49,251 bases of DNA from Rhodospirillaceae bacterium (GTDB taxonomy: Bacteria > Pseudomonadota > Alphaproteobacteria > Rhodospirillales > Casp-alpha2): contig PALN01000092.1 of the NCBI GenBank assembly GCA_002706405.1, forward strand, positions 1-49,251, read 5' to 3'. Both the position numbers and the translations under genes were made by a program. Positions 27,292 to 37,043 of the stretch are shown piece by piece (the first letter of the stretch is position 1; the number at the start of each line of letters is the position of its first letter). Under the pieces are notes generated by a model. That model had not been told where the DNA came from. It saw only the letters and a program-made list of their open reading frames with translations, and did not search any database.

Positions 27292-28745
27292 TGGCCGCCG
27301 ACGACCGCGCCAGCCCGGATCAATCCCCGGTGGACGTTACCGACGCCCGCGCCGCGTGGGAATCTCTGCCTGAAGAAGACCGCACGGCGCTGCGCGACCG
27401 TGAGGCCGCCCGCCTGTTCGCCATCGGCTCCGACCACCAGCGGAACGGCCGCCTGGAAGAGGCGATTCCCGAATACACCCGCGCCCTGGCGCTCAACCCA
27501 AATCTGGCCGAGGCCTATAACAACCTGGGCGTGGTGTTGCGCGCCACGCGCCGCCCGGAAGCCGCCGTCGCCTGCTATCGCCGCGCCATCGCGTTGAAGC
27601 CGCGCAACGCGACATCCCATTCCAACCTGGGCAACGTGCTGCGCGACCTGGGCCGGTTCGAGGCCGCCGTGGCCAGCCATCAGCAGGCCGTGCACCTGGA
27701 TCCGAAAAATCCCGACACCTTGCACAACCTGGGCGTGGCGTTGCGCGACCTGGGCCGCCGCGACCAGTCCCTCGATTGTTTCGAGCGCGCGCTGGACAGC
27801 AATCCGGACCATATCCCGAGCCAGCTCGACCGCGGGCGGTCGCTGCTTCTGGCCGGCGAATACGCCGCCGGTTTCAAGGACCTGGAAGCACGCTTCCGGA
27901 TGCGCCGTTTCCAATTGCGCGGCATGGACACGCCACGTTGGACCGGCGCCAAGGTCAAGGGCAAGACGGTTCTGGTGCCTTGCGAAGGCACCTTGGGCGA
28001 CATCATCCAGTTCGCCCGCTACATCCCCATGATCAAGGACCAGGGTGCCAACGTGGTGCTGGAGGCACCGGCGGCGCTGGCCGACCTGTTGGCCACCGTG
28101 CCCGGCGTCGACAAGCTGGTCGTTCAGGGTGCTGCCCTGCCCAAGTTCGATCTGCACGCGCCGCTGCTGTCGCTCGCCGCCATCTTCAAGACGACGGCCG
28201 CCAAGGTGCCGGCCAAGACCCCGTACATCGCCCCGCCCGATCCCGGCGCCTTCCGCCTGCCGCCCGGCGGTGACTTTCTGAAGGTCGGGATCGCCTGGGA
28301 CGACGAACGGCCGCCGGCCCATGCCACCCCGGCGCCGGGGCTGCGCCCATTCCTGGATTTGGCCGGCCTGGCCGGGGTCACCCTGTTCGGCCTGCAGACC
28401 GGCGCTGCGGCAGCGGGCTTGAAGGACCAGGGGGCCGACGCCCTGATCATCGACGTGGCGCGACGGTCCGGCGGGCTTGCGGGCCTCGCGGCCTATGTCG
28501 ATCAGATGGATTTGGTGATCGCCGTCGATGGCGCCGTCGCCCATCTGGCGGGGGCACTCGGCAAGGAAACCTGGCTGATCGCCCCGGCCTCGCCCGATTG
28601 GCGCTGGGGAACCTCCGGCGACAGCACGCCCTGGTACCCGACCATGCGCATCCTGCGCGCGGATCGGCGGGGTGATTGGGCGGCATTGCTGGACCAGACC
28701 CGACGCGATCTGCGGGCCCGGATCCGGCGCGGCAACGGGGCCTAA
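27291..28745 (+). CDS. TPR protein with a glycosyltransferase-9-like C-terminus
   Basis: This 484-residue protein has four to five TPR units in residues 35-200 (AIPEYTRALALNPNLAEAYN and similar). The C-terminal half has a GT-B-type donor domain: VGIAWDDERPPAH near residue 335, the DLVIAVDGAVAHLAGALG motif, and the LIAPASPDWRWG stretch. The family usually acts on heptose or other surface glycans, or on proteins. The start is ATG 27291 after GGAGG. Whether it is an active transferase is not settled by these motifs. Confidence 0.82.
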   Translation: MAADDRASPDQSPVDVTDARAAWESLPEEDRTALRDREAARLFAIGSDHQRNGRLEEAIPEYTRALALNPNLAEAYNNLGVVLRATRRPEAAVACYRRAIALKPRNATSHSNLGNVLRDLGRFEAAVASHQQAVHLDPKNPDTLHNLGVALRDLGRRDQSLDCFERALDSNPDHIPSQLDRGRSLLLAGEYAAGFKDLEARFRMRRFQLRGMDTPRWTGAKVKGKTVLVPCEGTLGDIIQFARYIPMIKDQGANVVLEAPAALADLLATVPGVDKLVVQGAALPKFDLHAPLLSLAAIFKTTAAKVPAKTPYIAPPDPGAFRLPPGGDFLKVGIAWDDERPPAHATPAPGLRPFLDLAGLAGVTLFGLQTGAAAAGLKDQGADALIIDVARRSGGLAGLAAYVDQMDLVIAVDGAVAHLAGALGKETWLIAPASPDWRWGTSGDSTPWYPTMRILRADRRGDWAALLDQTRRDLRARIRRGNGA

Positions 28746-28754
28746 AACCCGTTT

Positions 28755-29606
28755 CTAAAAACGATAGCTGTACCGCAGGCCGACGTTTTCCAGACCTTCG
28801 TTGTGATCACAAATCTTGGCGTTCGAGATATGGTCGAAGATGGCCGCGATCTTGTGATGCTCGGTCAACTGCCAGCCGAGGGTAAGGGATTCCCGGAACA
28901 ACAGATGGCAGCCCAGGTCTTTCTTGTCGGCGGCCCCTGAATCCGTTTCTCCGTCGTGATAGGCCCCGCCGACGCTGAAGCCGGCGAACAGCCCTTGCCA
29001 TAAATTCCATTCATAACTGAGGCCGGCAAACACCTGGCTGGTGTCGCCGTCGGAATTGATGTTGGCGCCGATATGCGGCTCCGGGCTCCAGATGATGTCG
29101 AGAACCCTGGGCGAGGCGAAGCGGATTTCGATATGCCCGTCGTAGCCGTCTTCCTTGGAGTTGGAAAACGGGCCTTCGTCGTGGACCAGCGCACCGATGG
29201 AAATTTCGGAAATGATGCCGCCGAGCGGCTTACCGCGCGAACTGGCGCGCGCCCCCTGCTCCGTGCCGCCGGGCCACAACGGCCCCGTCTTCCGGGCCAT
29301 GGTCATGGCCGGCTCGGCCGGCGTCTCAGGCACCGGCGCCGAAACGGGCCGGGTCTCGGGCCGCGGGGCCGGACGCACCGGCATGGGCGCATAAACCGGC
29401 TGGGCGCGCCGTCCGGCGGCGGGCTGTCCCGCCTGAGCCGGCAGCGCTTGATTTCCGGCATTGGCCGGACGCGCGGCGAAGGGATGGTTTTTGCCCATCA
29501 GGATGCGAATGTCGTATCCGGTCGACGCGCTGGTCGCCTGCGCACCGGAAGCGGACACCAAGCAGAGCCCCAGCCCCCAGCACAATGCTTTCAACTTATT
29601 CTGCAA
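28755..29606 (-). CDS. pagL: Lipid A 3-O-deacylase PagL-type, with long Pro/Ala linker
   Basis: The product is about 283 residues, with an outer-membrane beta-barrel at the C-terminus ending in F283. The catalytic triad fits PagL: H259, S261 and E273 in FDHISNAKICDHNEGLENVG (spacing +2 and +14 as in the known enzyme). The last residues RYSYRF suit barrel insertion. Between the signal peptide (residues 1-24) and the barrel lies a Pro/Ala/Arg-rich linker at about 45-105, unusual for this family. The only start after the in-frame stop at 29616-29618 is TTG 29606, preceded by GAGGGG. It would remove the 3-O acyl chain of lipid A in the outer membrane. Confidence 0.85.
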   Translation of the reverse strand: MQNKLKALCWGLGLCLVSASGAQATSASTGYDIRILMGKNHPFAARPANAGNQALPAQAGQPAAGRRAQPVYAPMPVRPAPRPETRPVSAPVPETPAEPAMTMARKTGPLWPGGTEQGARASSRGKPLGGIISEISIGALVHDEGPFSNSKEDGYDGHIEIRFASPRVLDIIWSPEPHIGANINSDGDTSQVFAGLSYEWNLWQGLFAGFSVGGAYHDGETDSGAADKKDLGCHLLFRESLTLGWQLTEHHKIAAIFDHISNAKICDHNEGLENVGLRYSYRF

Positions 29607-29719
29607 AATAGCCCCTCACTCGCTCAAGGGCATCGGCCGTGATGGCTTCTTGTCCCTCATCGTCACCCCGATAAAGAAGCAGAACCGCCTTAAACAAGGG
29701 TAAACCTTCTTTCTGTTTA

Positions 29720-31720
29720 ATGGACAAGGCGACAATCGTCCAGCGCGGCGGCCAGGGCGGCGGCGGGCGAATTGGCGGACAGCGTTTAGCGAACAGGCCG
29801 AGGCCCGTGAACACCAGGAAACAACAGTTCCGCGACAAGGACATCATCTTCCGCGAGGGGGATCCAGCAACCCGCGCCTTCACCATCATTACCGGCAAGG
29901 TCGATCTGGTGACCGAGGTCGACGGCAAGGAAAAGCACCTCGCCGTCTTGGGCCCGGGCAAGACCCTGGGGGACGCGGACATGGCGCGCGGCCGCCATCA
30001 GGCGACGGCGATCGCCGCCGGCACGGTCACCTTGCGCCCGCTTGACCAGCAGGCCCTGGCCTTGGTCAAGGCGCCGGTGCAAGCACCCGGCCTGTTGGCC
30101 CGGCTGCTCGCGCCCTTGGCGGCACCTCCGAGCGGAACCACCCACCGCCGATTCTCCCTGTTCGGCTGGTTTCGCCAGATCAAGGAGGCCAGCCAGCCCG
30201 CCGACCCGACACGCATCGAGATCCGCGTCGCGGCCCTGGCGCCCGAGCCCCCGGCTGCCGACGCCGAAAGCCCGCCCATCGACGATGCAACAGACCCCGA
30301 AACCCTGATCCTGGACGCCTTCGCCGATTTAGACGGCGTGCGCGCCCGGCCTTTGAAAAAGCCCCTGAGCCTTCCCGAGGACACCGAGCCCCAGGATCGC
30401 GCCAACCGCATCCATTGGGCCGCGCGCCAGGTCCTGGCCCAGGCCGAGGCGGATATCCTGATCTGCTTCGAACCCGATGCATCCGGCAAACGGCTGACCC
30501 TGCGGTTCCTTCCGTTGGGCATTCAGAATGAAGATCCACCGGGCATGTTCCACGCGTCCCAGGTTCTGGTGCTCCCGGCGCAGCCGGACCCGGCCCTCAT
30601 GGGCCTGATGGCGGCCGTTACCTTGGCGGCGACGATTCCGTTGACCGAGGTCAAGAAGATCCGCCTCGCCAAGGTGCTGCCCCAGGCCATGGAGCAGGCG
30701 GCCCCGGCTGTCGAAGCCCTGGGCCTGGCGGCGGACATGACGGACCGCGACCGCACCATCGCCCGGATGTTTTTCGCCCATCTGTTGACCCTGTCATCCG
30801 GCCCCGCGGGACAGCTCGAAGGCTACCGCATGGCGGCCGATATCTACGGCCAGGCCATCGCTTTCCTGAAGGAAGACGCCGATGCCTTCGACCGTGCCGT
30901 GGCACAGCGCGCCTTGGGCGCGATCCTGCCCACCTTGGCGCCCGAGTGGGAAACCTTGGAGATGGCGGCCGATGATGAACACAAGGCCGCCGGCCCCATG
31001 GCCCAGGCCGCGGCGCTGCTGGAAGCGGCGGCCGAGCAGTTCACCCGCGACAACTACCCCAAGGAATGGGCCGCTCTGCAGAACCGGATGGGGCAGATCT
31101 GTTACCGCATCGACGCCCAGGAAGGTGACCAGGAGCTGTTGAAACAAGCTCTGAACCACTACCAGGCCGCCCTTCAGGTATTCAACCGGGTCGAACACCC
31201 CATGCGCTGGGCCGAGGTCATGAACAACATCGGTCAGGCGGCGGCGATCCTGGGCGAGCAGTTGAAATCGGTCGAGCTGTTCGAAAAGGCGATCGAGGCC
31301 TGCTCGGGCGCGCTTGAAGTCCGCCAGAAGCTGGATCATCCGCTGCTATGGGCGGCGACCCAGAACAATCTGGGCTCGGCATTGTTCATGCTGTCCAAGC
31401 AAACCCATGATCCCGGCCAGGTCGAGGCCGCCCGCGAGGCCTTCTCCCTCGCAAAAGGCGTTTACGAGGCGCGCGGCGCCCATCGATTGACCATGATCAC
31501 GGAAAAGAACCTGTCGCGCGTCGAACGCCTGCTGGAGATCGCACGGCCGAAATCGCCGCCACCCCTGCCCTGGGAGCCCAAGGACTACGCCGCCCATCTC
31601 TCGGAAGCGCCCGACCTGGACGAAGACGACGAGGAGGAAGGCGACATGTCGGTGTATGATCCGCCGCAGGACGACGATGACGACCGCGGCCTCAAAAGCC
31701 GGGCGGCGGGCCGCTCCTAG
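29720..31720 (+). CDS. Cyclic-nucleotide-binding-domain protein with TPR repeats
   Basis: This 666-residue protein starts with a Crp-like cyclic-nucleotide-binding fold around residues 35-115 (FRDKDIIFREGDPA.. GKVDLVTEVDG.. LGPGKTLGDADM). It is followed by a linker rich in Pro and Ala, a helical middle, and TPR-like repeats from about 440 (WAALQNRMGQICYR, WAEVMNNIGQAAAI, WAATQNNLGSALFM). A very acidic tail (DEDDEEEGD, DDDDD) ends it. No DNA-binding or kinase domain is visible. ATG 29720 has no ribosome site; GTG 29808 would remove a Gly-rich N-terminus that looks non-coding. A scaffold or sensor role is an inference. Confidence 0.8.
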   Translation: MDKATIVQRGGQGGGGRIGGQRLANRPRPVNTRKQQFRDKDIIFREGDPATRAFTIITGKVDLVTEVDGKEKHLAVLGPGKTLGDADMARGRHQATAIAAGTVTLRPLDQQALALVKAPVQAPGLLARLLAPLAAPPSGTTHRRFSLFGWFRQIKEASQPADPTRIEIRVAALAPEPPAADAESPPIDDATDPETLILDAFADLDGVRARPLKKPLSLPEDTEPQDRANRIHWAARQVLAQAEADILICFEPDASGKRLTLRFLPLGIQNEDPPGMFHASQVLVLPAQPDPALMGLMAAVTLAATIPLTEVKKIRLAKVLPQAMEQAAPAVEALGLAADMTDRDRTIARMFFAHLLTLSSGPAGQLEGYRMAADIYGQAIAFLKEDADAFDRAVAQRALGAILPTLAPEWETLEMAADDEHKAAGPMAQAAALLEAAAEQFTRDNYPKEWAALQNRMGQICYRIDAQEGDQELLKQALNHYQAALQVFNRVEHPMRWAEVMNNIGQAAAILGEQLKSVELFEKAIEACSGALEVRQKLDHPLLWAATQNNLGSALFMLSKQTHDPGQVEAAREAFSLAKGVYEARGAHRLTMITEKNLSRVERLLEIARPKSPPPLPWEPKDYAAHLSEAPDLDEDDEEEGDMSVYDPPQDDDDDRGLKSRAAGRS

Positions 31721-31843
31721 GCCCCGGGATGTCCGACAGGGCTTGCACCCGGGAGCGAAGATATTACATTTATGCCTTAGCCAGCGGCGCCCCCGGCTTC
31801 TCGGGCCGGTCCGGTGACGCCCCCAAGGACAGACAGCGGACCC

Positions 31844-32083
31844 ATGACCACCTTACGCTCACCCATCGGATCAGACATCACCTGGCGGCAGCCGGACGGT
31901 GAACTGGTGTCCTGTGAGGAGAAGCTGAAGGTCCTGAACGAGAATCTGGAGGAAATCCGCCAGTACTGTCAGGACGCCTTCGAGGACGCGATCCTCATGG
32001 GCTGCGACGAAGCCCAGGTCCGCGAGGTCCTGCAGGCCGTCGTCGACGCCATCGAAAATCCCTACAAGGGCCGCGCGTCCTGA
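31844..32083 (+). CDS. Small protein of unknown function
   Basis: The 79-residue product is soluble and acidic, with a helical core (SCEEKLKVLNENLEEIRQYC then AFEDAILMGCDEAQVREVLQ). It has three cysteines and no signal peptide. It starts at ATG 31844; the frame is open a little further upstream without a good start. It resembles small conserved alphaproteobacterial proteins I cannot name. It converges with the EAL gene, with 15 bp between stops. Confidence 0.68.
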   Translation: MTTLRSPIGSDITWRQPDGELVSCEEKLKVLNENLEEIRQYCQDAFEDAILMGCDEAQVREVLQAVVDAIENPYKGRAS

Positions 32084-32098
32084 ATTTCAGAAACCCGT

Positions 32099-33823
32099 TC
32101 AGTCGGCGCCGACGAAGCGGTCGGCAAAGGTGAAGGGATCGGGGCTGGGCTTTCCGAAGTGCCACCCCTGGCCATAATCAATACCGCAATAAAGCAGCTT
32201 GTTGGCGACGTCCTTGTCCTCGACCATCTCCGCCACCGTGTGCACGCCCGTGGACGAGCACATCTTGGCCATGGACGACAGCATGTCGCGGCCCTTGTCC
32301 GAAGCACAGGCGCGGCGGACCACGGGACCGTCGAATTTGACCACGTCGACGTCGAGCGCATTGAGATAATCGAAGCTGGCCGAACCGGCCCCGAAATCGT
32401 CGAGACAGAACTGAAAGCCGCGGGAGCGGATTTCCTGGATCACCTTGTTGAGGGTTTCCAGGTCCTCGGCCTCGGCCGATTCCGTCAACTCGAACATGAT
32501 GCGGCGGTTCATGTCGCGGCGGCTTTCGAGAACCTGAATCAGGCGTTGGACGAACTGCGGCTGGGCCAGCGACAGCGACGACAGGTTGACCGCCACCGGC
32601 GGCAACGGGCCACGCTTCGACATGTGACCCAGGATATCCATGGCCTGGCGCACCACGGCAAAATCAAAATCGACGATCAGGCCCAGTTGTTCGGCCAGCG
32701 TGATGATCTGGAACGTGGTCTTGGCGCGGGTCTGATCGCGAAACCGGGACAGGGCCTCGAAATGATGGACCCGGCCCAGGCGCAGATCGCAGATCGGCAT
32801 GAAGACGAGATCGAAATCGCAGCGTTCGGTCGTGTCCTTGATGAACTTCACGGTTTCGACCGTGTCCTGCATCATGTCGTCGAGCGCATCCGACAGCTTT
32901 TCGACCGGCAACCGCGCCTTGCCGGTGCAGAACTGCTGCATGGTATGGACCAGGGCACGAGCGACCTGGTCTTCGCTGAGACCCGCCCCATCCGCGTCCA
33001 GGGTCGAGGACCGGGCGCCGAATTCGGCAGCCTTGTCGCCCAGCAACTGCTGGGCCGCTTCCTCGACCTTCATGTTCACGTCTTCGGGATCGACGTTGTC
33101 GCCGTGAACATAGACGAAGTTCTCGGCGTCCAACTGGCCCGCCGTGCTGCCGCCCAGGGAGTGGGTTTTCAGGATGCCGCCGACGGCATTCATCAGGTTG
33201 CGTTTTTCGCTGGCGCCTAAGGTTTCGGTCAACGATTTCACGTTGTCCAGGCGCACGAAGGTCAGCTGTCCATTCGCCCCGGTGCGGTCGTAATCCTGAA
33301 TGCGTTCGACGGCGGCGCGGGCGAAGGAGTCCCGCTCCAGCACGCCCGACCATTCGTCCTCGATCAGGTCTTCCGCCGCGACATGGGTCTTGCGCACCGG
33401 CTCGACCTTCATCGCCAGGAAGTAGTGATCGTCGAAATCGGGCATGCGGTAGCCGGAAAACACCACGGGGATTCGTTTCCCGGCCGTGCTTTTCAGATCA
33501 AGGACGACATCCTCGAGGCGGCCGTTGCGCCCGCCCCCGGTCAGCAGGTCGCGGGCATAGCTCTTATGTTCATCACCGACGAAATCCAGGAACGACGACC
33601 CCTTCAGGGTTTCCGGCGTCGCCCCCAGCACCGGCGTTACCCCGGCGGCGAAGGCGATGTTGTAATGTCCGTCAAGTTCCAGAAGCAGGTCCGCACGGCA
33701 AAAGGCCAGCGCCACGAACCGCTCACGGTCGGTCTTGCCCTGGGTCCGGGATTTCACAGACAGCTTGGCCCGGGCGGCCTTGGTCCCTGTTTGCCCCGTA
33801 TCGTCCCTGTCCGCGCCGGTCAT
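32099..33823 (-). CDS. PAS/degenerate GGDEF/EAL c-di-GMP phosphodiesterase
   Basis: The 574-residue protein has a PAS-like sensor near residues 40-145, a degenerate GGDEF-like region near 186-245 where the signature reads GQLDAENF, and a full EAL domain from 335. The catalytic set is there: E356 of EAL, N413 (VAVNLSS), E445 (FELTES), D475-D476 (LDDFGAG), K496 (VVKFDG), E532 (AEMVED) and Q552 (GQGWHFGKP). It should hydrolyse c-di-GMP. ATG 33823 follows a GGGGGG run; the TTG at 33835 is less likely. The N-terminus is basic and not a signal peptide, so it is cytosolic. Confidence 0.88.
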   Translation of the reverse strand: MTGADRDDTGQTGTKAARAKLSVKSRTQGKTDRERFVALAFCRADLLLELDGHYNIAFAAGVTPVLGATPETLKGSSFLDFVGDEHKSYARDLLTGGGRNGRLEDVVLDLKSTAGKRIPVVFSGYRMPDFDDHYFLAMKVEPVRKTHVAAEDLIEDEWSGVLERDSFARAAVERIQDYDRTGANGQLTFVRLDNVKSLTETLGASEKRNLMNAVGGILKTHSLGGSTAGQLDAENFVYVHGDNVDPEDVNMKVEEAAQQLLGDKAAEFGARSSTLDADGAGLSEDQVARALVHTMQQFCTGKARLPVEKLSDALDDMMQDTVETVKFIKDTTERCDFDLVFMPICDLRLGRVHHFEALSRFRDQTRAKTTFQIITLAEQLGLIVDFDFAVVRQAMDILGHMSKRGPLPPVAVNLSSLSLAQPQFVQRLIQVLESRRDMNRRIMFELTESAEAEDLETLNKVIQEIRSRGFQFCLDDFGAGSASFDYLNALDVDVVKFDGPVVRRACASDKGRDMLSSMAKMCSSTGVHTVAEMVEDKDVANKLLYCGIDYGQGWHFGKPSPDPFTFADRFVGAD

Positions 33824-34001
33824 AGCGCCCCCCAAACCCTTGAACGCAGTCTCGTTACCATCGAGCCTACCTTACCCCACAGCCGGGGTCCACGGGCGGC
33901 CGTGCCGGCCGCCTTGTGGCAACAGCCTAGGGAGGCCGGGCCGCACCATCTGTGACGGGCCGCACAATCTTGAAATTAAAGGAAAACCGGTTGCGCGGGC
34001 G

Positions 34002-35105
34002 TTACGAGCCGGCGGCGTCCTCGACCAGGTCTTTCATGCGCTTGGCGATCGCATCGTAGCGGTAGTCGGAGATGCGGAACACCCAGGGTGCGGTCCGCGC
34101 GCGCAGGCCGTCGGCCTCGGCGGTGCCTTCGCCGCCCGCGATGTCGAGCGCCACCCAGTATTCCGCTTGCGGCCCTTTGGGATCCCCCTGGGGCAGTTCG
34201 ATCAGCGCGGTGACGGTCAGCCCGTCAAAGGTTTCGTAGACCGCGCGGGTCGCCACGGCGGGATCGATCGGATGTTTTTCACGACGCGCCACGTCCATGA
34301 TCTTGTAATCGTCGATGGCGGAAGCGATGCCGTTGACGCTGAACCGGCTTTTCACCTTCTTGCCGTCGGGAACCCCGTTCAGCACGAAATCCGCGTCCGA
34401 CTGCTGTTCCTTGAAGATGGAAATCTTCTCGCCGTCGGCGTGATGGATTTCAACCCGGCGGATGCGTTTGGTCTGGATATCGAAGATGTCCGTCTCGATC
34501 CATTCGGAAATCAGCTTGCCGATTTCGACGGACCCCTTGGCCAGCCAGGCCTGTTCCTTACCGGGAATGCGGAAATAGGTGCCGCCCTCGGCCGACCCTT
34601 CGAGCGTGCTGCGCGCCTTGCCGATCACCATGTCGACCATCGGCCGCCCGCCCTTGGCGTTCAGGCGCAAGCTCACGGACTTGGAGCCCACGGCATCGGG
34701 ATCGCCCAATTCAAGCCGCGGAAACAGCTCCGGCGTCGTGGTCTTGGGCGCCAGATAGGTCAATTCGGCCACACGCAGCGCCAGGGCATTCACCTGGCTT
34801 GCCTTGGCCGGATACATGTCGCGTTCGACGATACCCCAGCCGCCCGCCTGCTTGGCGTCTTCCTTGGCATCCGCCGTCTGGGTGCCGTCGCCTTTGGCCA
34901 TGCGCTTGAAGGTCAGCGCGCCGCCTTCGTGGCTTTCGATGCGCACCGTGTCGACGTCGTTCAGATTGTCGATCAGTCCGGGCACCACCGGGTCGCCCAG
35001 GTTGGCATAAACCGCGTCGCCGGGCCGCGTGACCACGGCGGCGGCGGCGGCCACGATGCTCAGCACCGTCGCGACCAGAAGGATCAGGAAGTTTTTCGCG
35101 CTCAT
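34002..35105 (-). CDS. DUF4340-like periplasmic protein of a Gld-type ABC system
   Basis: The 367-residue protein has an N-terminal membrane anchor (NFLILLVATVLSIVAAAAAV) and a long extracytoplasmic part with repeating beta motifs (RIESHEGGALTFKRMAKGDG; RVEIHHADGEKISIFKEQ). This is the DUF4340 pattern. It is the last gene of a four-gene operon. It starts 12 bp after the GldG-like stop. It is probably an accessory subunit in the periplasm; its activity is unknown. Confidence 0.75.
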   Translation of the reverse strand: MSAKNFLILLVATVLSIVAAAAAVVTRPGDAVYANLGDPVVPGLIDNLNDVDTVRIESHEGGALTFKRMAKGDGTQTADAKEDAKQAGGWGIVERDMYPAKASQVNALALRVAELTYLAPKTTTPELFPRLELGDPDAVGSKSVSLRLNAKGGRPMVDMVIGKARSTLEGSAEGGTYFRIPGKEQAWLAKGSVEIGKLISEWIETDIFDIQTKRIRRVEIHHADGEKISIFKEQQSDADFVLNGVPDGKKVKSRFSVNGIASAIDDYKIMDVARREKHPIDPAVATRAVYETFDGLTVTALIELPQGDPKGPQAEYWVALDIAGGEGTAEADGLRARTAPWVFRISDYRYDAIAKRMKDLVEDAAGS

Positions 35106-35117
35106 GCCGGCTCTCCC

Positions 35118-37028
35118 CTATTCCGTGACCGGCCGCGCCCGGGCGCGGCTCAAGCGGCGGACGACGGCGATGATCAAGGCGGCGAACCCCAGGATCAGGG
35201 GGATGGCCGCGATGTTGAGAAACTTCAGCCAGGCGTCCAGCCTGTCGATGTCCTTGCGCAGCGCGTGCTGCACGTTGCGCAGATCGTGGCGGATATCAAT
35301 CATCTTGCGGCGGAATTCGGCGATGGCGGTTTTCTCTTCGGCCGTCAGGATGGCCTCGCCATTGGTGCCTTCGCGGTTGGTCAGGCCCTCGATCCGCTTT
35401 TGCGTTTCCTGCAGTTCCTTGGCCAGCTTCTCCTGCTCGGCGCGGAACTTGCGCTCCGCCTCCAGCTGAATTTTTTCGACCATCAGGAACGGGCGCTTGG
35501 AATCCCCGCGCGAGCGCAGGCCCAGCAGCGCGTCGCCGCCGGACAGGTTCTCGACCGCGTTGATGACGAAATCGCTGTTGCCCGCATAGGGCACCAGAAT
35601 CTGTTCGCCGTTGACGTTGCGCAACTGCGCCCAAAGGCCTTCATGCAGGACGTCCGTGTCGGCGACGATCACCGCGTTGAGCGGCTTCCGCGATTCCGCG
35701 AGATGGGTTTTGGCTTTCTCGGCGCGGGCCTTTTCGGCTTCCTCGCCTTCGCCGATCAGGGGCGGGCCGTCGGGGAACGCGGACTTAACCGGGCCGGTCA
35801 CCCGCGCCGCCATGGTCAGCTTCTTACCCGACGCCTTAAAGTCGCGGAACAGGCCGACAATGTCGATGCGGCCTTTCAGCTTGGCCACGTCGAGCATTTC
35901 GGAATCTTCCGAGGTCATCAGCAGCGGCCGGAAGGTCGTGGTCGCCCCGTCCGCCGGCTCGATGATTCCGGCCGAGCCGACGTTGATGCCGCGAATGTCG
36001 GCGACCACCGCATCGGTCGTATCGAGATTGCGCTGGTCAAGCGAGTTCCACGCCACGTAATCGACCTGGGTGATCTGGCCTTCGTGGCGAACGTTGACGC
36101 GCCGGGCGCTTTGCAGGTCGCCGACCACCTTGTCCTTGAGGAAGGTGACGCCCCAGGATTTCAACAGCCGGTCGATGTCCGACGGACCCGCCGGTGCCTG
36201 AGGGCTCGGCATCTCGGTTTCCGCGTTCGGATCGATGAAGGCCAGCACCCGCCCGCCACGCATGACGAACTGGTCGATGGCGTAAAGGGTTTCGTCGCTG
36301 AGATTCTTGGGGTGGACCAGCATCAGCATGCCGACTTCCTTCGGCACGCTGTTGAATTCGGCCGGCATGGTGCGGACGTCGAACAGCTCGCGGATCTGGC
36401 TGATCACGGCCCAGGCCGGCACGGGCCGCTGGCCCATCATGAAGCCGCCTTCGACCGGCAGACGCGCGACCATGCCGACGATCGGCCGGTCCAGGGTCGC
36501 CAGCGAATAGACCATCTTGGTCAGGTCGTATTCCAGGAACGGTTCGCGTTCCGTCGTGAAATAGGGGATGACCGCCTTGCCGTCGACCGAATTGGTGCCC
36601 GCCAGGCCGAAATAGCCAAGGTCGCCCGACTGGGCGTAAGGAAGCCCCTGCAGGCCGAAGGTGACGGCTTCGTCCTCGACTTCGGAAAAGGCTTCCGGGT
36701 TCTTGACCTCAAGGCGGATCTTGCCGCCCGAGATGTTGACGTAACGTTCCAGAAGCTCGCGCACCCGGTTGGCGTAGGCCTGATGGCCCGGATAGGCTTC
36801 GCCCAAGGCGCGGGTGAAATACAGGCGCAGGGTGATCGGCTCCTTGAGCGACGTCAGCACCTTGCGGGTGCCGTCGGACAGCGTGTAGAGCCCGCGTTCC
36901 GTCAAATCGACCTGGGCCGAGCGCAGGGACAGATTGACCGCCAGATTGACGGCGAGGAACAGCACGGCCGCCAGGCCGACGCCGATGACGGCGAGACGAT
37001 TGCGGTCGATGGTCTTCAGTACGTTCAT
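35118..37028 (-). CDS. GldG-like ABC transporter auxiliary protein
   Basis: This 636-residue protein is typical of the GldG / ABC_transp_aux family: an N-terminal helix (residues 10-32), the motif DLTERGLYTLSDGTRKVLTS, long extracytoplasmic alpha/beta domains (ELFDVRTMPAEFNSVP, LMLVHPKNLSDETLYAID) and a C-terminal helix (AAIPLILGFAALIIAVVRRL). It is encoded between the permease and the DUF4340 gene. In Bacteroidetes the family serves gliding; in proteobacteria the same layout occurs without gliding and the cargo is unknown. Confidence 0.85.
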   Translation of the reverse strand: MNVLKTIDRNRLAVIGVGLAAVLFLAVNLAVNLSLRSAQVDLTERGLYTLSDGTRKVLTSLKEPITLRLYFTRALGEAYPGHQAYANRVRELLERYVNISGGKIRLEVKNPEAFSEVEDEAVTFGLQGLPYAQSGDLGYFGLAGTNSVDGKAVIPYFTTEREPFLEYDLTKMVYSLATLDRPIVGMVARLPVEGGFMMGQRPVPAWAVISQIRELFDVRTMPAEFNSVPKEVGMLMLVHPKNLSDETLYAIDQFVMRGGRVLAFIDPNAETEMPSPQAPAGPSDIDRLLKSWGVTFLKDKVVGDLQSARRVNVRHEGQITQVDYVAWNSLDQRNLDTTDAVVADIRGINVGSAGIIEPADGATTTFRPLLMTSEDSEMLDVAKLKGRIDIVGLFRDFKASGKKLTMAARVTGPVKSAFPDGPPLIGEGEEAEKARAEKAKTHLAESRKPLNAVIVADTDVLHEGLWAQLRNVNGEQILVPYAGNSDFVINAVENLSGGDALLGLRSRGDSKRPFLMVEKIQLEAERKFRAEQEKLAKELQETQKRIEGLTNREGTNGEAILTAEEKTAIAEFRRKMIDIRHDLRNVQHALRKDIDRLDAWLKFLNIAAIPLILGFAALIIAVVRRLSRARARPVTE

Positions 37029-37043
37029 GATCGTTCCCGCCTC

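Noticed and set aside
33895-33913. 7-bp hairpin (GGCGGCC/GGCCGCC) near the EAL gene
   Set aside because: No T-run and no gene end nearby that it would serve.
33937-33965. Two copies of the 10-mer CGGGCCGCAC in the gap before the EAL gene
   Set aside because: Short, G+C-rich and isolated; too likely by chance in this composition to claim a regulatory repeat.
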